Below are positions 44,021 to 54,926 of a stretch of 64,000 nt of DNA, one piece after another. Position 1 is the first letter of the stretch; every line of letters starts with the position of its first letter. Made by a program: the position numbers and the translations under genes. Location: the NCBI RefSeq assembly GCF_029784135.1, contig NC_073744.1:30858981-30922980 (forward strand), in the 5' to 3' direction. The notes beneath the pieces are model-generated. The model saw only the letters and a list, made by a program, of their open reading frames with translations. It did not search any database and was not told where the DNA came from. This stretch comes from Toxorhynchites rutilus septentrionalis (lineage: Eukaryota; Arthropoda; Insecta; Diptera; Culicidae).

Positions 44021-44192
44021 TAGCAGTTATCACACCTCTCCTTCATTAATCTAGGGCATTGATAAGACTAAAATAAAATCGTGGGACATATGATGTGCTA
44101 ATTGTGGATAATGGAAATCCAACGTGCCCCACGATTTTATTTTAGTCTTATCAATGCCCTAGACTAATGAAGAAGAGGTGTGATAACTGCTA
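44021..44192. repeat. Foldback repeat with about 65-bp arms
   Basis: Left arm 44021-44085 and right arm 44127-44192 are inverted copies (TAGCAGTTATCACACCTCT, GGGCATTGATAAGACTAAAA) with few mismatches and a 41-bp loop. Transcription through it would give a long hairpin. Confidence 0.88.
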
Positions 44193-44207
44193 ACTGCTAC
44201 TCGCCTA

Positions 44208-44340
44208 ATTATTTTCTAGCTTTTAGTACATTATTATGTTTATTCACAACTAAACCGTTTAACTTAAAAGATTTCTTTTACTTATTTTATTTTCTAGTTT
44301 TTAGTACATTATCTGTTTCATTAGAATATTTCTCTACAAT
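44208..44340. repeat. Imperfect 75-bp tandem duplication
   Basis: ATTTTCTAG(C/T)TTTTAGTAC followed by ATTAT occurs at about 44212 and 44287, with similar sequence after each. Confidence 0.55.
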
Positions 44341-44389
44341 AAAACCATTGTACTTTATTCTATCAGTCAAAAAAATTCATTGATATCGA

Positions 44390-45240
44390 TATTGGGTGGG
44401 TTGCAGAAAATACATAGTGTGTTCTCCAAGTCAAGTTCGTTCGTTTGATACACATATCTCAATCAACCTTTTTTTTTTTTGAGATGATATGGAATCAGCT
44501 ATTTTGTAGCGGCGGCCAAATTGGATTTTTCAAGATAAGCAGTTTTAAAATGACAGCAGAGATAAAGGTATTCTATAAATTCGGTCAGTTCCTATTGGTC
44601 AAATTTCTATTAATGTGGGACAACCCTATAGACATACAAACAGTTCAAGCTAAATAAAACCGTTTAATAAAGTAATTTGCTATTTTGCCCTTGCATTTGA
44701 AGCTTATATTAATCGGGTTTTGAGAAAATATGCAGCCCGCCATTTGATAGTGGCAGCCATCATAGATTTGCATTTTTCATAAATAACCGTGTTCTACTAG
44801 CCAAGCCCTTTCATTTGATTCCCATAATAATAGGGTTTTGAGAAAATATGTAGTCCGCCATTTCGTAGTGGCAGCCATCTTGGATTTGCATTTTTCATGA
44901 ATAACGGTGTTTTACTAGTGAAGCCCTTTCATTTGATACCCATATTGATGGGGTTTTGGAAAACCCATATTGATGAGGTTTTGAGAAAATATGTGATCCG
45001 CCATCTTGGATTTTCAAGATCATGAAATACGCAGTTTTATAATGACTACAGAGATAAAGGTTTGTTCCTAATTTCAGATCAATCGGTCAACAGGAAGGGC
45101 GTCAAATTTCTATTAATGTGGGTCAGCGCTACAGACACACATGTTACAAACATACAAACATACAAACATACAAAGATACAAACAGATTACAGGACAAGCT
45201 AAATAAAACCGTTTAAAAATAAATTATTCTCCATTTATCG
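44390..45240 (+). repeat. 118-bp tandem repeats in a non-coding element
   Basis: GGGTTTTGAGAAAATATG recurs at 44715, 44833 and (GGGTTTTGGA) 44951, a 118-bp period. Units share GCCATTT, AGTGGCAGCCATC and GATTTGCATTTTTCAT. Flanking arms share AAATTTCTATTAATGTGGG and GCTAAATAAAACCGTTTAA at 44603-44670 and 45110-45220. ACATACAAAC repeats at 45152-45182. Confidence 0.72.
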
Positions 45241-45260
45241 ATAATAGGCATTAATTTTAT

Positions 45261-45680
45261 ATTATGCTAGCTGCCCCGGCAAACGTTGTTCTGCCATATA
45301 ATGTATTTCTAGAGAATATTTTGGATGGTAAAAATAACGAATATACTTCAAGAGAGTTTGTATGTTAGCGTTCAGATCTGTCAAATTGATCTAAATGATG
45401 ATTTTCGCAGCGAAACATACACATGCGTAGTTCTTATTTTCGAATTTTCCCTTTTTATTTTAAATATCCTTATATATAAAGGTATGCATAGTCAATTTTT
45501 TCGAATTTTTCCAATCATCTCAAATATTTTCCAAAGTATTCTATCATTCTAATTTGGGTAAAGACAAATTCACAAAATAAATGGACGACGTAGATCTGAT
45601 CAGCCGTTCTCCCGTGATGATGAGTTATACGTACGTGGGAAAAACTCTCTTTTATATATAAAGATTGTATGTTGTCCAAT
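45261..45680. repeat. CTAGCTGCCCCGG repeat (diverged third copy)
   Basis: GCTAGCTGCCCCGGCAAACG is a diverged form of the start of 3349 and 28589; the rest does not align. Weak ORFs only. Confidence 0.5.
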
Positions 45681-45687
45681 AAATTTG

Positions 45688-45805
45688 TGCTCAATTCATG
45701 TTTTTATCGTGTAGGTCTCACCACTAACAATTTGTGTAATTGTGGTCCAGGATGTCATAATATCGAGTATGTTGTTTGGTTATGTAAAAATGCAATAAAA
45801 GAATT
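45688..45805 (+). pseudogene. LOA ORF2 C-terminal relic
   Basis: Plus strand reads VGLTTNNLCNCGPGCHNIEY followed by VVWLC, the same cysteine/histidine tail as CDCGDGYHDIEHVVWSC in the 41949-43164 copy. About 35 residues remain. Confidence 0.7.
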
Positions 45806-47477
45806 TAACCCATTAGTGCCCAGCTTATGAAATATAATACGCAAAAACGCTCGTTTTTGAAAAACTGTTTTTGATGAAACTAAAGTGTTAAGCGCATTTT
45901 AAATGATACCACATGACTATTTAAAAGTGTTTTTTGTGTCAGTGTCATTTTTGTTGTTTTGTTGTGTATTGAAGCTTGCAGAGTTCGCGTTTCCCGCAAA
46001 AGTCGCAAAGTAAACATAACCTACACCTGGGCAGTAATGGGTTGAATGGCTGCTGATTTAAAAGATCGAAAGGGTATACCCAGATTATGATAGCTTGAGT
46101 AGTCGCGATCCTACAGGGCAATAAAGTTATGACAAACAATGTTCCGGACAACGTGGTAACGAAGGAGATAATGCAATTTTAATCTATAATATATTTTTGT
46201 AGTCATAGATTGATTTGACTCAGGCTTATATTAATGTAGGACTTAACTATTTAGACTTGTGTTTCAAAATGATACATGATGACTCTGTCTTCTTCTGCAT
46301 GATTGAATAAGCAGAAGAAAAAGGTAGTAATGGCTTTAATGGTATTTTTGTGGACATTTCTGAACAGAATGTGGTACCGAATTCTACCACGTTATGTCAT
46401 CTAACCCATTTAAAGGATAAAAGTACATACAGGAAACGGTTTTTCCAGGGCATCCATTTGAGGTATCAAAAGAGAAAAAAATACAGGTTTTGAATAATGA
46501 AAAACTCAATTTAAATGTAATTACTACACACAATCACAGTCCTATGTCAAGATCCCGTCCGTGTCCCTATGCTCAGACCCATCAACTTTTTATTTTATCC
46601 GATAACAACTGAAGACTACCGACTAACGCTACAAACAGAGCAACCTGGTGATTACGTCTAGCTGTGCGTACAAATAAATGTTCATTGAAACGATTGATTG
46701 TCCACATAAATAGACGCAAGCGTGTTTCATATGGAAAAAATATGTTTTAATGCACCAAATCTCGTAGGCCCTCTTTTTGACGATAATATCCTTCAACTGG
46801 ACAGATTATTTCATTGGATTTGCATGGTTATCCTTGTAGGTCAAAAAATAACAAAAATGCGTTTTCCCAACACAAATGGTGTTGGTGATTACGTCTCCTA
46901 TGCAAACATGGATAGTAAAGCCGTTATCGCTCACCTGTTCAACACCTACGATTAGCAAAATATTTTCTTAGGCAGCGATATAAGAAATATTTGTCAGGTG
47001 AAAAAGTCATGTTTATTTATTTCTTTCAGCTTCTATAGAAATTTTACACAAATAAATGAGATCAGAAATCAATTTGAGTAGTATTTATTTAGCAAGTAGT
47101 AAGTATTTTCAAATACCACATCGTCTCAATACACCACAAAAACATAGGGTCCTATTCGACGAAACGATCCTATTCCAGTACACGAGTTTCATTGAAATGT
47201 TCTATTTGGTAGACTGGAAAGACTTATGTCACATTTTATCGATATGATCAAGGATGTCAGATGAGAAGACATGTTTTTATTTTGAGAAAATTATGATGAT
47301 GATGGTCCCACCTCATACCCCTACAATGGTTTGAGCAGGACGATTTATCATTAAGATAATTTTTAAAGTTTAACAAAGCAACATTAAGTTTAATGTTTTC
47401 ATTTGATTATGTTGTTTGAAAAATGCTCATTTGAAAACCTATAAAATTTTCCAATTACTGATTGAATTTGATGGTTA
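45806..47477. other. AT-rich region with no recognised gene
   Basis: Segment 47285-47370 is an inverted match of 33745-33815 (GGTGGGACCATCATCAT). The ORF at 46722-46955 is not family-like. Nothing else identified. Confidence 0.4.
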
Positions 47478-48273
47478 TAGGGTAAGTGTACCAATTATGC
47501 AGGAGATATGTCACCAAATTCCAGAGATCTGCAAATAAATACTCTATTTGAATTCAAAAGTATACGAAAGTATACTTTGAACTCTGTTCTCGAAGATTTT
47601 CACTTATATTTCAATGATTAATCGACTAGATTGTGTAAAAAACATGTTTGAAAATGTGACTTCCATGTACCCATTATGGTAATAGTGTTCCTGGAGTTTC
47701 GTAATAAGTGTACCTATTATGGTAATAGGCGGTGGCACATGGAAAAAGTGTTGATAGGATTCAAATGAAACTTTAATAATTTTTTTAAATAAAACTATGA
47801 CTTTAAATCTAATTCCTAGTATGCAATACTCTGTCGTTAATTCTACACTCGACGAAAAATTATAGGAACGGAGCGCGAAGTCGAAATTTTCATTTTGAGT
47901 TTTGAGATGTGATACTTGAATGTTTCTATCTTTTTGTGTGCAGGTGTAGAGGATAACAATATTGGAAAGAAAAAAAATCGTTTTTTTCTGTTTTTCAAAG
48001 ATTTTGGAGATTACCATAGTGTTTTATTAACCGAATCAATAGTAAATCCAATTATCCTTATCAATCAGCATTCATTTGATTCCAAGAAGGCTCCTGTAGG
48101 TCATTTTACTACAGGTAAAAGTTTTGATAGAATGAAACATTTCCCAATTTGTAATGAATAATCAATCAATAATGCGATTATTCCCAAATCAGAAGGCAGC
48201 TTTGATAATTCCAATAAATTCTGTACAAGGCTCATTATTTATTATACATCATTCGGCAATTTTTGCTTAATTT

Positions 48274-49530
48274 TGACGCGGGACTACGTCTAACCGGAAT
48301 ATATGGGGGGTAAAATGAAAACCTAAACACAGAACATGCAGGAAAAAATGAAGGATTTCGAATGCTTATAACTCGAACATTTCTTACTGTATCGGAAGGA
48401 TGTTTGCATCAATTGATAGGGAATATTTCCACGCATATATCGCAATTAATAAAATGTTGTTTTTCATTAGATAAACAATTGAATAACTGTAAAATGATAA
48501 GCGTCATCTAAACGCCCTAACTGCCTCGTTTTGATTGGCCCGATTTACGGACTCCCCAACACAGCCATAAAAATCAAGCAGCCTCGGGGAAATCGGCATT
48601 ACAAATACATGGAAGTAGGGGGACTTTTGTTCTCACCGAAAAATATTCCCTAACACAGACTTCAAAACCATGTAGCGTGGGAAAATTGGCATTGCAAATT
48701 CATGCAAGTCGGGGGCATTTTTGTTCCCACTGAAATGTGTTTCCCCAACACAGAGTTCAAAACCAAGGTAGAGAAATCGGCATTGCAAAATGCCCATGAA
48801 ATTTAAAATGTCATGAAATTTTAGAGGCGAATGAACTGAATAGTTTAAATCCTCTTAAAGCCAAAAAGAAAAAGCCGAAACACATGAAAGTAGGGGGAGC
48901 ATTTATTCCCACCGAAATGTGTTCCCTAACAGAGATTCCAAAAGCACGTTGCCAGAAGGAAATCGGCATTGCAAATTCATGCAAGTCGGGAGAATTTTTG
49001 TTCCCACTGAGCACAGAGTTCAAAACCAAAGTTTCTGGGAAAATGGGCTTTGCAAATTTTGTACTCGCTTGCCTTTGTGTAGACTAGAATATGTTTCATT
49101 AACGCGATCTTCTAAGCTTAGGAACCTTAGGAACCTTAGGAATCGTGCAGACGGTAGATGCGAATGAACTTTCAAGTTCATTCAAATTCGCAAATTCGCT
49201 TCGAGAAGTACGTACACTTGAGAGATGCAAACTTCAGAGGGAAACGCAAAATAAAATAATCGTTCGATAATCCTTCCGTTCACATATTTTGTCCTAGGCA
49301 TCATACCAAACGTAAAAGGACTATCATTAAATTTACCTGTAACGAAGAACATAATCTATCACAATGCATGAATTGCCCTTACATGGCAAAGCAAATATAT
49401 TGAATTCATTTGAATTTGGGAACTGTTTCATTCAAACAAGAATTTAATCAATACAAAACAAATAATTGCTAAGCTAAGGTCCCACGTCAATTTTGCGGTT
49501 ATATCATAGATATGACCCAACCATTTTTTT
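48274..49530 (+). mobile_element. Palindrome-ended family member, minisatellite cargo, complete
   Basis: Starts TGACGCGGGACTACGTC and ends GTCCCACGTCA (49479-49489) plus an outer block with GCGGTTATATCATAGATATG. Copy A of the host repeat lacks it (CTAATTTTTGCTTTTGATTT at 13057-13076), giving both boundaries. Inside: about 250 bp shared with the H2A copies, a CCAAT box (GATTGGCCC at 48533), then minisatellite units to about 49160. Confidence 0.85.
48540..49160 (+). repeat. Minisatellite units within the element
   Basis: Units of roughly 90-110 bp with GGAAATCGGCATTGCAAAT, CATGCAAGTCGGGGGC, TTGTTCCCACTGAAATGTG and CCCTAACACAGACTTCAAAA. A GAA/AAG-type retroposon end (48825-48875) interrupts them. 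The final unit ends in a stretch matching, inverted, 36097-36175. Confidence 0.75.
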
Positions 49531-50170
49531 CTTTTGTTTTGATCGATTTTCTCCATTGACTTTCTCTTACGATAACTATGGCATTTGAGACAGATTTTGT
49601 GCCACATAATTTCAATATGCAAAGAACATCAACCAATTATTTGTATTCAAGATTAAAAAACTAAGAACTTCAGAGATAATAATCTGAGAGAGGGTACACT
49701 CAATGAACTACAATTCAAAAAAGAATTAACAAGCATTACAAGTTCCGGTTGTGATTTATCTTCTGTTAATGAGAATTTTTCTCTAATATCAGGTATCCGG
49801 CCGGATACCAAATGTTGGCCGGATAGGCAGGATACCGAATTATCCGAATATCCGTTTCATCTCTAGATTAGACTGTTGTTGAGTGCTCCCGGTTGGAAAA
49901 TAACTACCTGCTGGGCCTCTCTCTGGAGTGAGGGTTGTGATGCAGCTTTCGCTTCTCTTCAGAAACTTAACAAAGGATATTAACCCATTCACCTAAGTTT
50001 TAATTATCAACAGAGTGTACCAAACAAATATGCTTCGGTCGGACACGCATAGTGCTATTTCACCACACTGCTGAGCGTTTAAAAGCGCCCTATGATATGC
50101 AATTGCACAGCGTGAAAACGTGAGGTACAACCATAATAGCATAACAACCATAACAACGTATAACTAAATA

Positions 50171-51412
50171 CACTGCGTTTCACAACTATAGAACCACTCA
50201 TTTATTCTGAGTTGCCAGAGATATATAAGTCGGTTGATTTGAAGTAAATAGTGTAGGATATAACAACTACACTTATACCTCGCATTACGGCCTAGATACG
50301 TTCCACAAAATTTGGCCGCAAAGCGAAAAACCGTAAAAGGAATCAATTATTCTAATACAAATTCATACAATTCAATCAGATCGGTTCCAAATTTGTTAAA
50401 TATGTAACATGGTTTATCATTCAAAATGTATTTTTTCTTTTTATTTTCATTTCATTTGAATCAAAAATATATACATAACATAAACATAAAACATACAATA
50501 CATACGACATACATACATGAAAACCAGCAATAATCTATTAACAAAAATGAAATAACTTCATGTTACATGGAATATAGCTTATTTATATGTTGCTTAAGTT
50601 ATTGTCTCGCAAATATTTTTCCACTTCTGTACAAAACTGGTTTTTGATCCAATCCTCAATTTTTTTGCCGTTGTAACGAAACATTTTAGGTCGTAAATCG
50701 AAAACGTGTCTGAATTGAAGAGGGCCGTTATAGCGGAATGCCGTATAAAGCTCGGCTGTATAGCGAGGTATGGGTGTATCTTCATTTAAATCTTCATTTA
50801 AGACAGGCCATTTGAACTTTATTATTGTGTTATCCGAATGAACGAATGAACAGTTTGATGTTTTTACATCAAAAACAATGTGATAATTGGGTAATTTGAC
50901 ATCAATTCATAAAATCCGGAAAGTCATGGTCAAGCTTGTTTACCAGATCAAAACCCTATCAAGAACTTATGAGGAGTGATCGTACGAATAGTAGATGCAA
51001 CTTATAAGCAGTATGAGTGATTTGAAGAGCTTAAACGAGCAGTATCCTCTGCGTAGAACGAGATACACACTGCAACATGACGCAACTTGGTCAAAACCAC
51101 CCTGAATGGGTTATTTGAACTGATTGAGAATTTAAGATGACCTGCGAATTATAAACTTATTGTAATTCATGTGATTACGTTAATTTTGCAAAGGAGTGAG
51201 AGTTTTTCCATCTGATTCTATAGTTATGAAACAAGGGAATTTTTGCTTTTTGAATGTTTCACGCCCGAACACAATAATAAAGTTGAAATGGCCAGTCTTT
51301 TAAATGAAGATAGTTGTTATATCCTACACTATATACTTCAATTCAACCGAGTTCTTACATATCTCTGGAATCTTAGAAAAAATGAGTGGTTCTATAGTTG
51401 TGAAACGCGGTG
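50171..51412. mobile_element. TA-flanked element with about 100-bp terminal inverted repeats
   Basis: CACTGCGTTTCACAACTATA at 50171 and its inverse ending 51412; the arms match for about 100 bp each (50171-50268, 51310-51412). TA at 50169-50170 and 51413-51414. Tc1/mariner-type MITE by target site and length. The interior carries another element. Confidence 0.85.
50270..50776. mobile_element. pogo-like MITE nested inside the previous element
   Basis: Ends CACTTATACCTCGC and, inverted, CACCCATACCTCGC; TA at 50268-50269 and 50777-50778. Subterminal CGGCC/GGCCG blocks mirror each other. Related fragment at 2938-3199. Confidence 0.85.
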
Positions 51413-51689
51413 TAGGAACAAACAGTGGTAGACATTCGTTTAGCCGCACCCTATTCTTCCACAATATTTTTAAAAATTAGTCAATTCTTTGTACAGTTTT
51501 GTTCATAAAAGACTATTATTGTTTATTTTCATCGAATTTATTTAAAAAAAAATATAAATTCACTTTTTGTTTTCTAAGTAATTCAAATATGTGGAATCAG
51601 GGTGGACATTCGTTTAGCTGCATCCTAAAATTTCAATAAAAGAACATTTGTGCGGCAAATTTCGAGTCCAATCGGTAGCTAATATTGAG

Positions 51690-52480
51690 TATGTTCACCT
51701 CCATTTTGGATCACTTTGAAAACTCGATTTGGCATCGTGTCAGACGGCTTTTAAAATGTTGCCATATTGATTATAGCACTACACTCCTGAATTACTGCCT
51801 TAAGACTAGAAATGTTGTCAAACTGTCATCCGTTTGCATAGACCATCTCGGCCAAGATTCTCCATAGGTTCTCTATGGGATTGCAATCGACTGCAAGCAG
51901 GTCATTCAAGAAGCGGAATGTCCTTCTCGGCGAACCATGCCTTCGATTGCTTGTAAACGTGGATCTATGCATAATCCTGCTGAAAAAACGACATCCTCGG
52001 TAGCGTTATTCTCAATATGACCAATCAAAACGTCCTTCAGTAATTGAAGATACTATTCGGAGTTCGATCTCACGACATGCCGTTGACTTAAATTGTACCA
52101 ATAGCAACTGTAACAGTCCGGACCATCCAAATTGAACTTTTTTCGCCGGAAAATACAACATTTCTCCATTCTAGTTTCCATTCTATGTATTGCCGGGCGA
52201 AAATTAGATGGCTCTGCTTATGGGTGGCGGTCAGTTTCGGCTTCCCTTGAAGTTTCTTCCACATGATGTTTGGTGACTCATTCAAGATGCGCGCAATATG
52301 CCTCTTCGTTACTGGGAAAACCGATTCTGCCTTAATGTATGAGCAGGACATTGTTCCCTGGTTGCTTCGTGTCTTATTCGACCTTTAAGACGCAAAGTAA
52401 TTTTGGTGTTCCCATATGTTGGTCGTTATATTCCATATTTCTGACACTATTTAGAGAAATTCCGTACCACTTTCTAAGAT
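51690..52480 (-). pseudogene. Tc1 transposase, heavily mutated
   Basis: Best part on the minus strand (52088-52351): VTKRHIARILNESPN, KLTATHKQSHLIFARQYIEW and EWRNVVFSGEKSSIW, where the usual SDEKxF catalytic Asp position reads SGEK, a Gly in place of the first Asp. N-terminal residues (LRKWYGIS, at about 52460) and C-terminal pieces (CRFFQQDYA, at about 51975) are in other frames. Stops throughout. Confidence 0.75.
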
Positions 52481-52571
52481 CGACCAATTTTTGTTACGAT
52501 CGAGCGATTAGAAAATTTTTGTTCACATAATATCTTTATTATTTTCCGTCCCTCTTCCGTCAATAGTAGAC

Positions 52572-52766
52572 TTTCCGAGATCTCGCACAGCACGCAAAAG
52601 AGACAGTGTGCTTTGCGTTATCCAGTCTCGCATCTCACAAACTCATTGGGAGCTGTCTGCAACAAATGAGCGAGGTAAAAGGCAGCCGAGCGAGCAGAAT
52701 TCCTGTGCGCGCTGAAATTCAAAGCACATTGTCTCTTCTACGTGCTGTGCGAGATCTCAGAAGGCC
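52572..52766. repeat. Inverted repeat inside the Tc1 element
   Basis: GAGATCTCGCACAGCACG (52579-52596) and CGTGCTGTGCGAGATCTC (52741-52758), plus adjoining AAGAGACA/TGTCTCTT, form arms around a roughly 150-bp loop: a small foldback insertion. Confidence 0.75.
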
Positions 52767-52789
52767 TAACCAAATGTCACTTTGAGTCA

Positions 52790-53190
52790 GGTACATGAGA
52801 AAGTCTCGCGAGCACTAATGCACGAACATCTCTTCGTATACACAACACATGTGCATCGTTCGCATCGAAACGCAACGAGGCATTTCCTGAACACATCACA
52901 AAATTTTATGTAAGAGAAGAGCAATAGCCAATCCCAGGCTCGTGTGCTAAAGCCCGGTCTCATCGCTTGCACATGGAAGGGTTGTGAGGAAGAGAAAATC
53001 GATATTCGTCTCTCGAAAATAAAGCGCGCGCACAGGAAGTCTGGTCAATAGAATACCTTTCGCCAATCCTTTAAGTTCTACGTAAATCGCTAATCTGACC
53101 AACTTCTTACGTTGCACATCTAATATTTATCTTGTAAATTGAACATTCCCAATTATTTTTGAAAAAACACAGATAAAGGCTTGGTGATTA
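52790..53190. other. Unassigned interior of the Tc1 element
   Basis: Moderately GC-rich with CTCTTCGTATACACAACACA and similar; no coding or repeat match recognised. Confidence 0.35.
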
Positions 53191-53419
53191 TGCGAAAACT
53201 CGATTTTTATGCCCTGCGGCTAAACGTATGTCTCGGGAAAAAACGACGTTTGAATGTTTATATCCACCGCCTTGTGTGTTTGTGTGATTGTGACGCACGT
53301 CCTTTCAATGAAATTGACTTAAATATACTACCACTACCGATAAAAAGAACATTCCTAGTATTTTTGTAAGTGTTTCAAGTTTTTTTTTCAAGTGCGGCTA
53401 AACGAATGTCTATCACTGT

Positions 53420-54143
53420 AGCAACTCTGATTTTCGGCTTTGCAGCGATTTCCTACAACCATAATAGGAACAGGGCAGCTTTCGTTATTGCGATAATTGG
53501 CACGTAAATGTAAATTGTATTACTATACAAAAATACAAGTTTATTCAATAAAATCGTGTAAATTGGTCGAATCACAACATCAAGAAGGTTGTAATGCATG
53601 CGTCTACACAGTATTTGCATCAAAACAGCCGCTTTACAGTATGAAACTCTCATTATTTTGATCACATATTCTTTAGCAAAATGCTAAGAAGCAAGCATCA
53701 ACTGGACACACTATTTTCAAACTATATTTTTCAACTAAAGAACAATGTTTCGCATAGAATCAAGTATCTAAATCGATAAAGAAGAGATTTTTGATGTTTA
53801 AAAATCATATCAGCGCCTTTAAAATTAATTTATACTTTCTAAACTGATAAAAAACTCACTCGTATTACCATAATAAGTACTATTGCGATGATAGGTACTT
53901 CTACCCTAGTTGAAAACATACATTGCTTATGCAATTCTAGTTTAGCCGTGAAACCATATCTGAAGATAAAAGCCTAATACCTAATACTTCCCAGCCAATA
54001 CGGTCTAAATAAAAAATGTCACATTGTGTACTGAGCTACACTTGTTTTCTCTCAATCAATAATGTTTAATCATTATATCAAGCTTCAAATTACCAAATAT
54101 ATAATAAAATAAAAGAGATGATTTTTGGACATTGAAATTTGAT
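53420..54143. other. AT-rich sequence, includes end of the 47478 repeat
   Basis: 53448-53475 matches 19105-19133. GGTACTTCTACCCTA at 53894 is the possible terminus. Nothing else recognised. Confidence 0.4.
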
Positions 54144-54893
54144 GCGGGGTGATTTGGACCGTCTGTGGGTTAATTTGGTCCAGTGTGTGTTTCATCGAAA
54201 AAAACATACTTATGTTTATGTAAAGTATTTTTGGATAATGTTACAATCAGTAACAGTGTTCTGGGTTCGATACCAGGTGTCTTGGCCAGATACCAGACCA
54301 GAAAAAAAAATCTCGAATTCTGCATGGATCTTTTCACTGTTGTTCGAGCATTTTCAAACACTATTGATGCTTGGTAGAAGAAAATCCGTTCTTGATGACC
54401 TGCGTTGCTCTTTCAAGCTCTCCCTCCTTCCAACGCTGTCTACCCATCCTTTTTTTGTAGTTCTGCGGCATCTGGCAATCAATTAGACCAAAGAAAAGCC
54501 TCAAACCTGTAGGACCCATTCACCCACAGAAACGTGTCTATGTCACCCCACACAACATGCAAAAATTAAAATGCAATTAATTGCATTTATTGTTATCAAA
54601 CTGACAGTTTCGCTGCATCAAATTGTTCCTTTTCTGTAGACGAACAGAACTTTACTGCACAATACACCAAATGTTTGTTTAATCATCGGAAAATTCACAT
54701 TTTTTGACAATCAAAGTGCTTGTTGTGTTCATGTCACCGTTTCCTTCCACCTGTCGAATTTTACTAAAGTTTTTTTTACGTTAGGTACATACGGTTCACC
54801 AATAGAAGGAGATGGCATTATAAAAAATCGAAGTTGAGCCGTACTTTTTGAGATAGAGGGGTGGTCCAAATCACCCCGTATGTCCAACTCACC
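54144..54893. mobile_element. MITE with GGGGTGATTTGGACC ends
   Basis: GCGGGGTGATTTGGACC (54144-54160) and GGTCCAAATCACCCCG (54865-54880) are inverted copies, each followed outward or inward by a second TTGGTCC or GTCCAACTCACCC block. Target duplication not resolved. Confidence 0.7.
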
Positions 54894-54926
54894 CAGTGTT
54901 ACCCTACTTATCTTCTGGAATAGAGC

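Larger units (their letters stand above)
51423..53419. mobile_element. Tc1-like element with IR/DR ends
   Basis: GACATTCGTTTAGC(C/T)GCA(C/T)CC occurs twice at the left (51432 and 51604) and inverted twice at the right (GCGGCTAAACGTATGTCTC at 53217, GCGGCTAAACGAATGTCTA at 53393). Spacing within each end is about 172-177 bp, the IR/DR layout of Sleeping Beauty-like Tc1 elements. TA follows the right end; the left TA is not kept. Confidence 0.8.
47478..53908 (+). mobile_element. AGGGTAAGTG repeat family, copy B, with insertions
   Basis: Starts ATAGGGTAAGTGTACCAATT. Matches copy A at 47478-48273 and 49531-50165, then again around 53448-53475 (CCTACAACCATAATAGGAAC; compare 19118-19135). GGTACTTCTACCCTA (53894-53908) is close to the inverse of the start and may be the right terminus. 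Insertions: 48274-49530, 50171-51412, 51423-53419. Confidence 0.62.

Noticed and set aside
46722..46955. 77-codon ORF
   Set aside because: AT-rich, no homology, no repeat partner or coding context.
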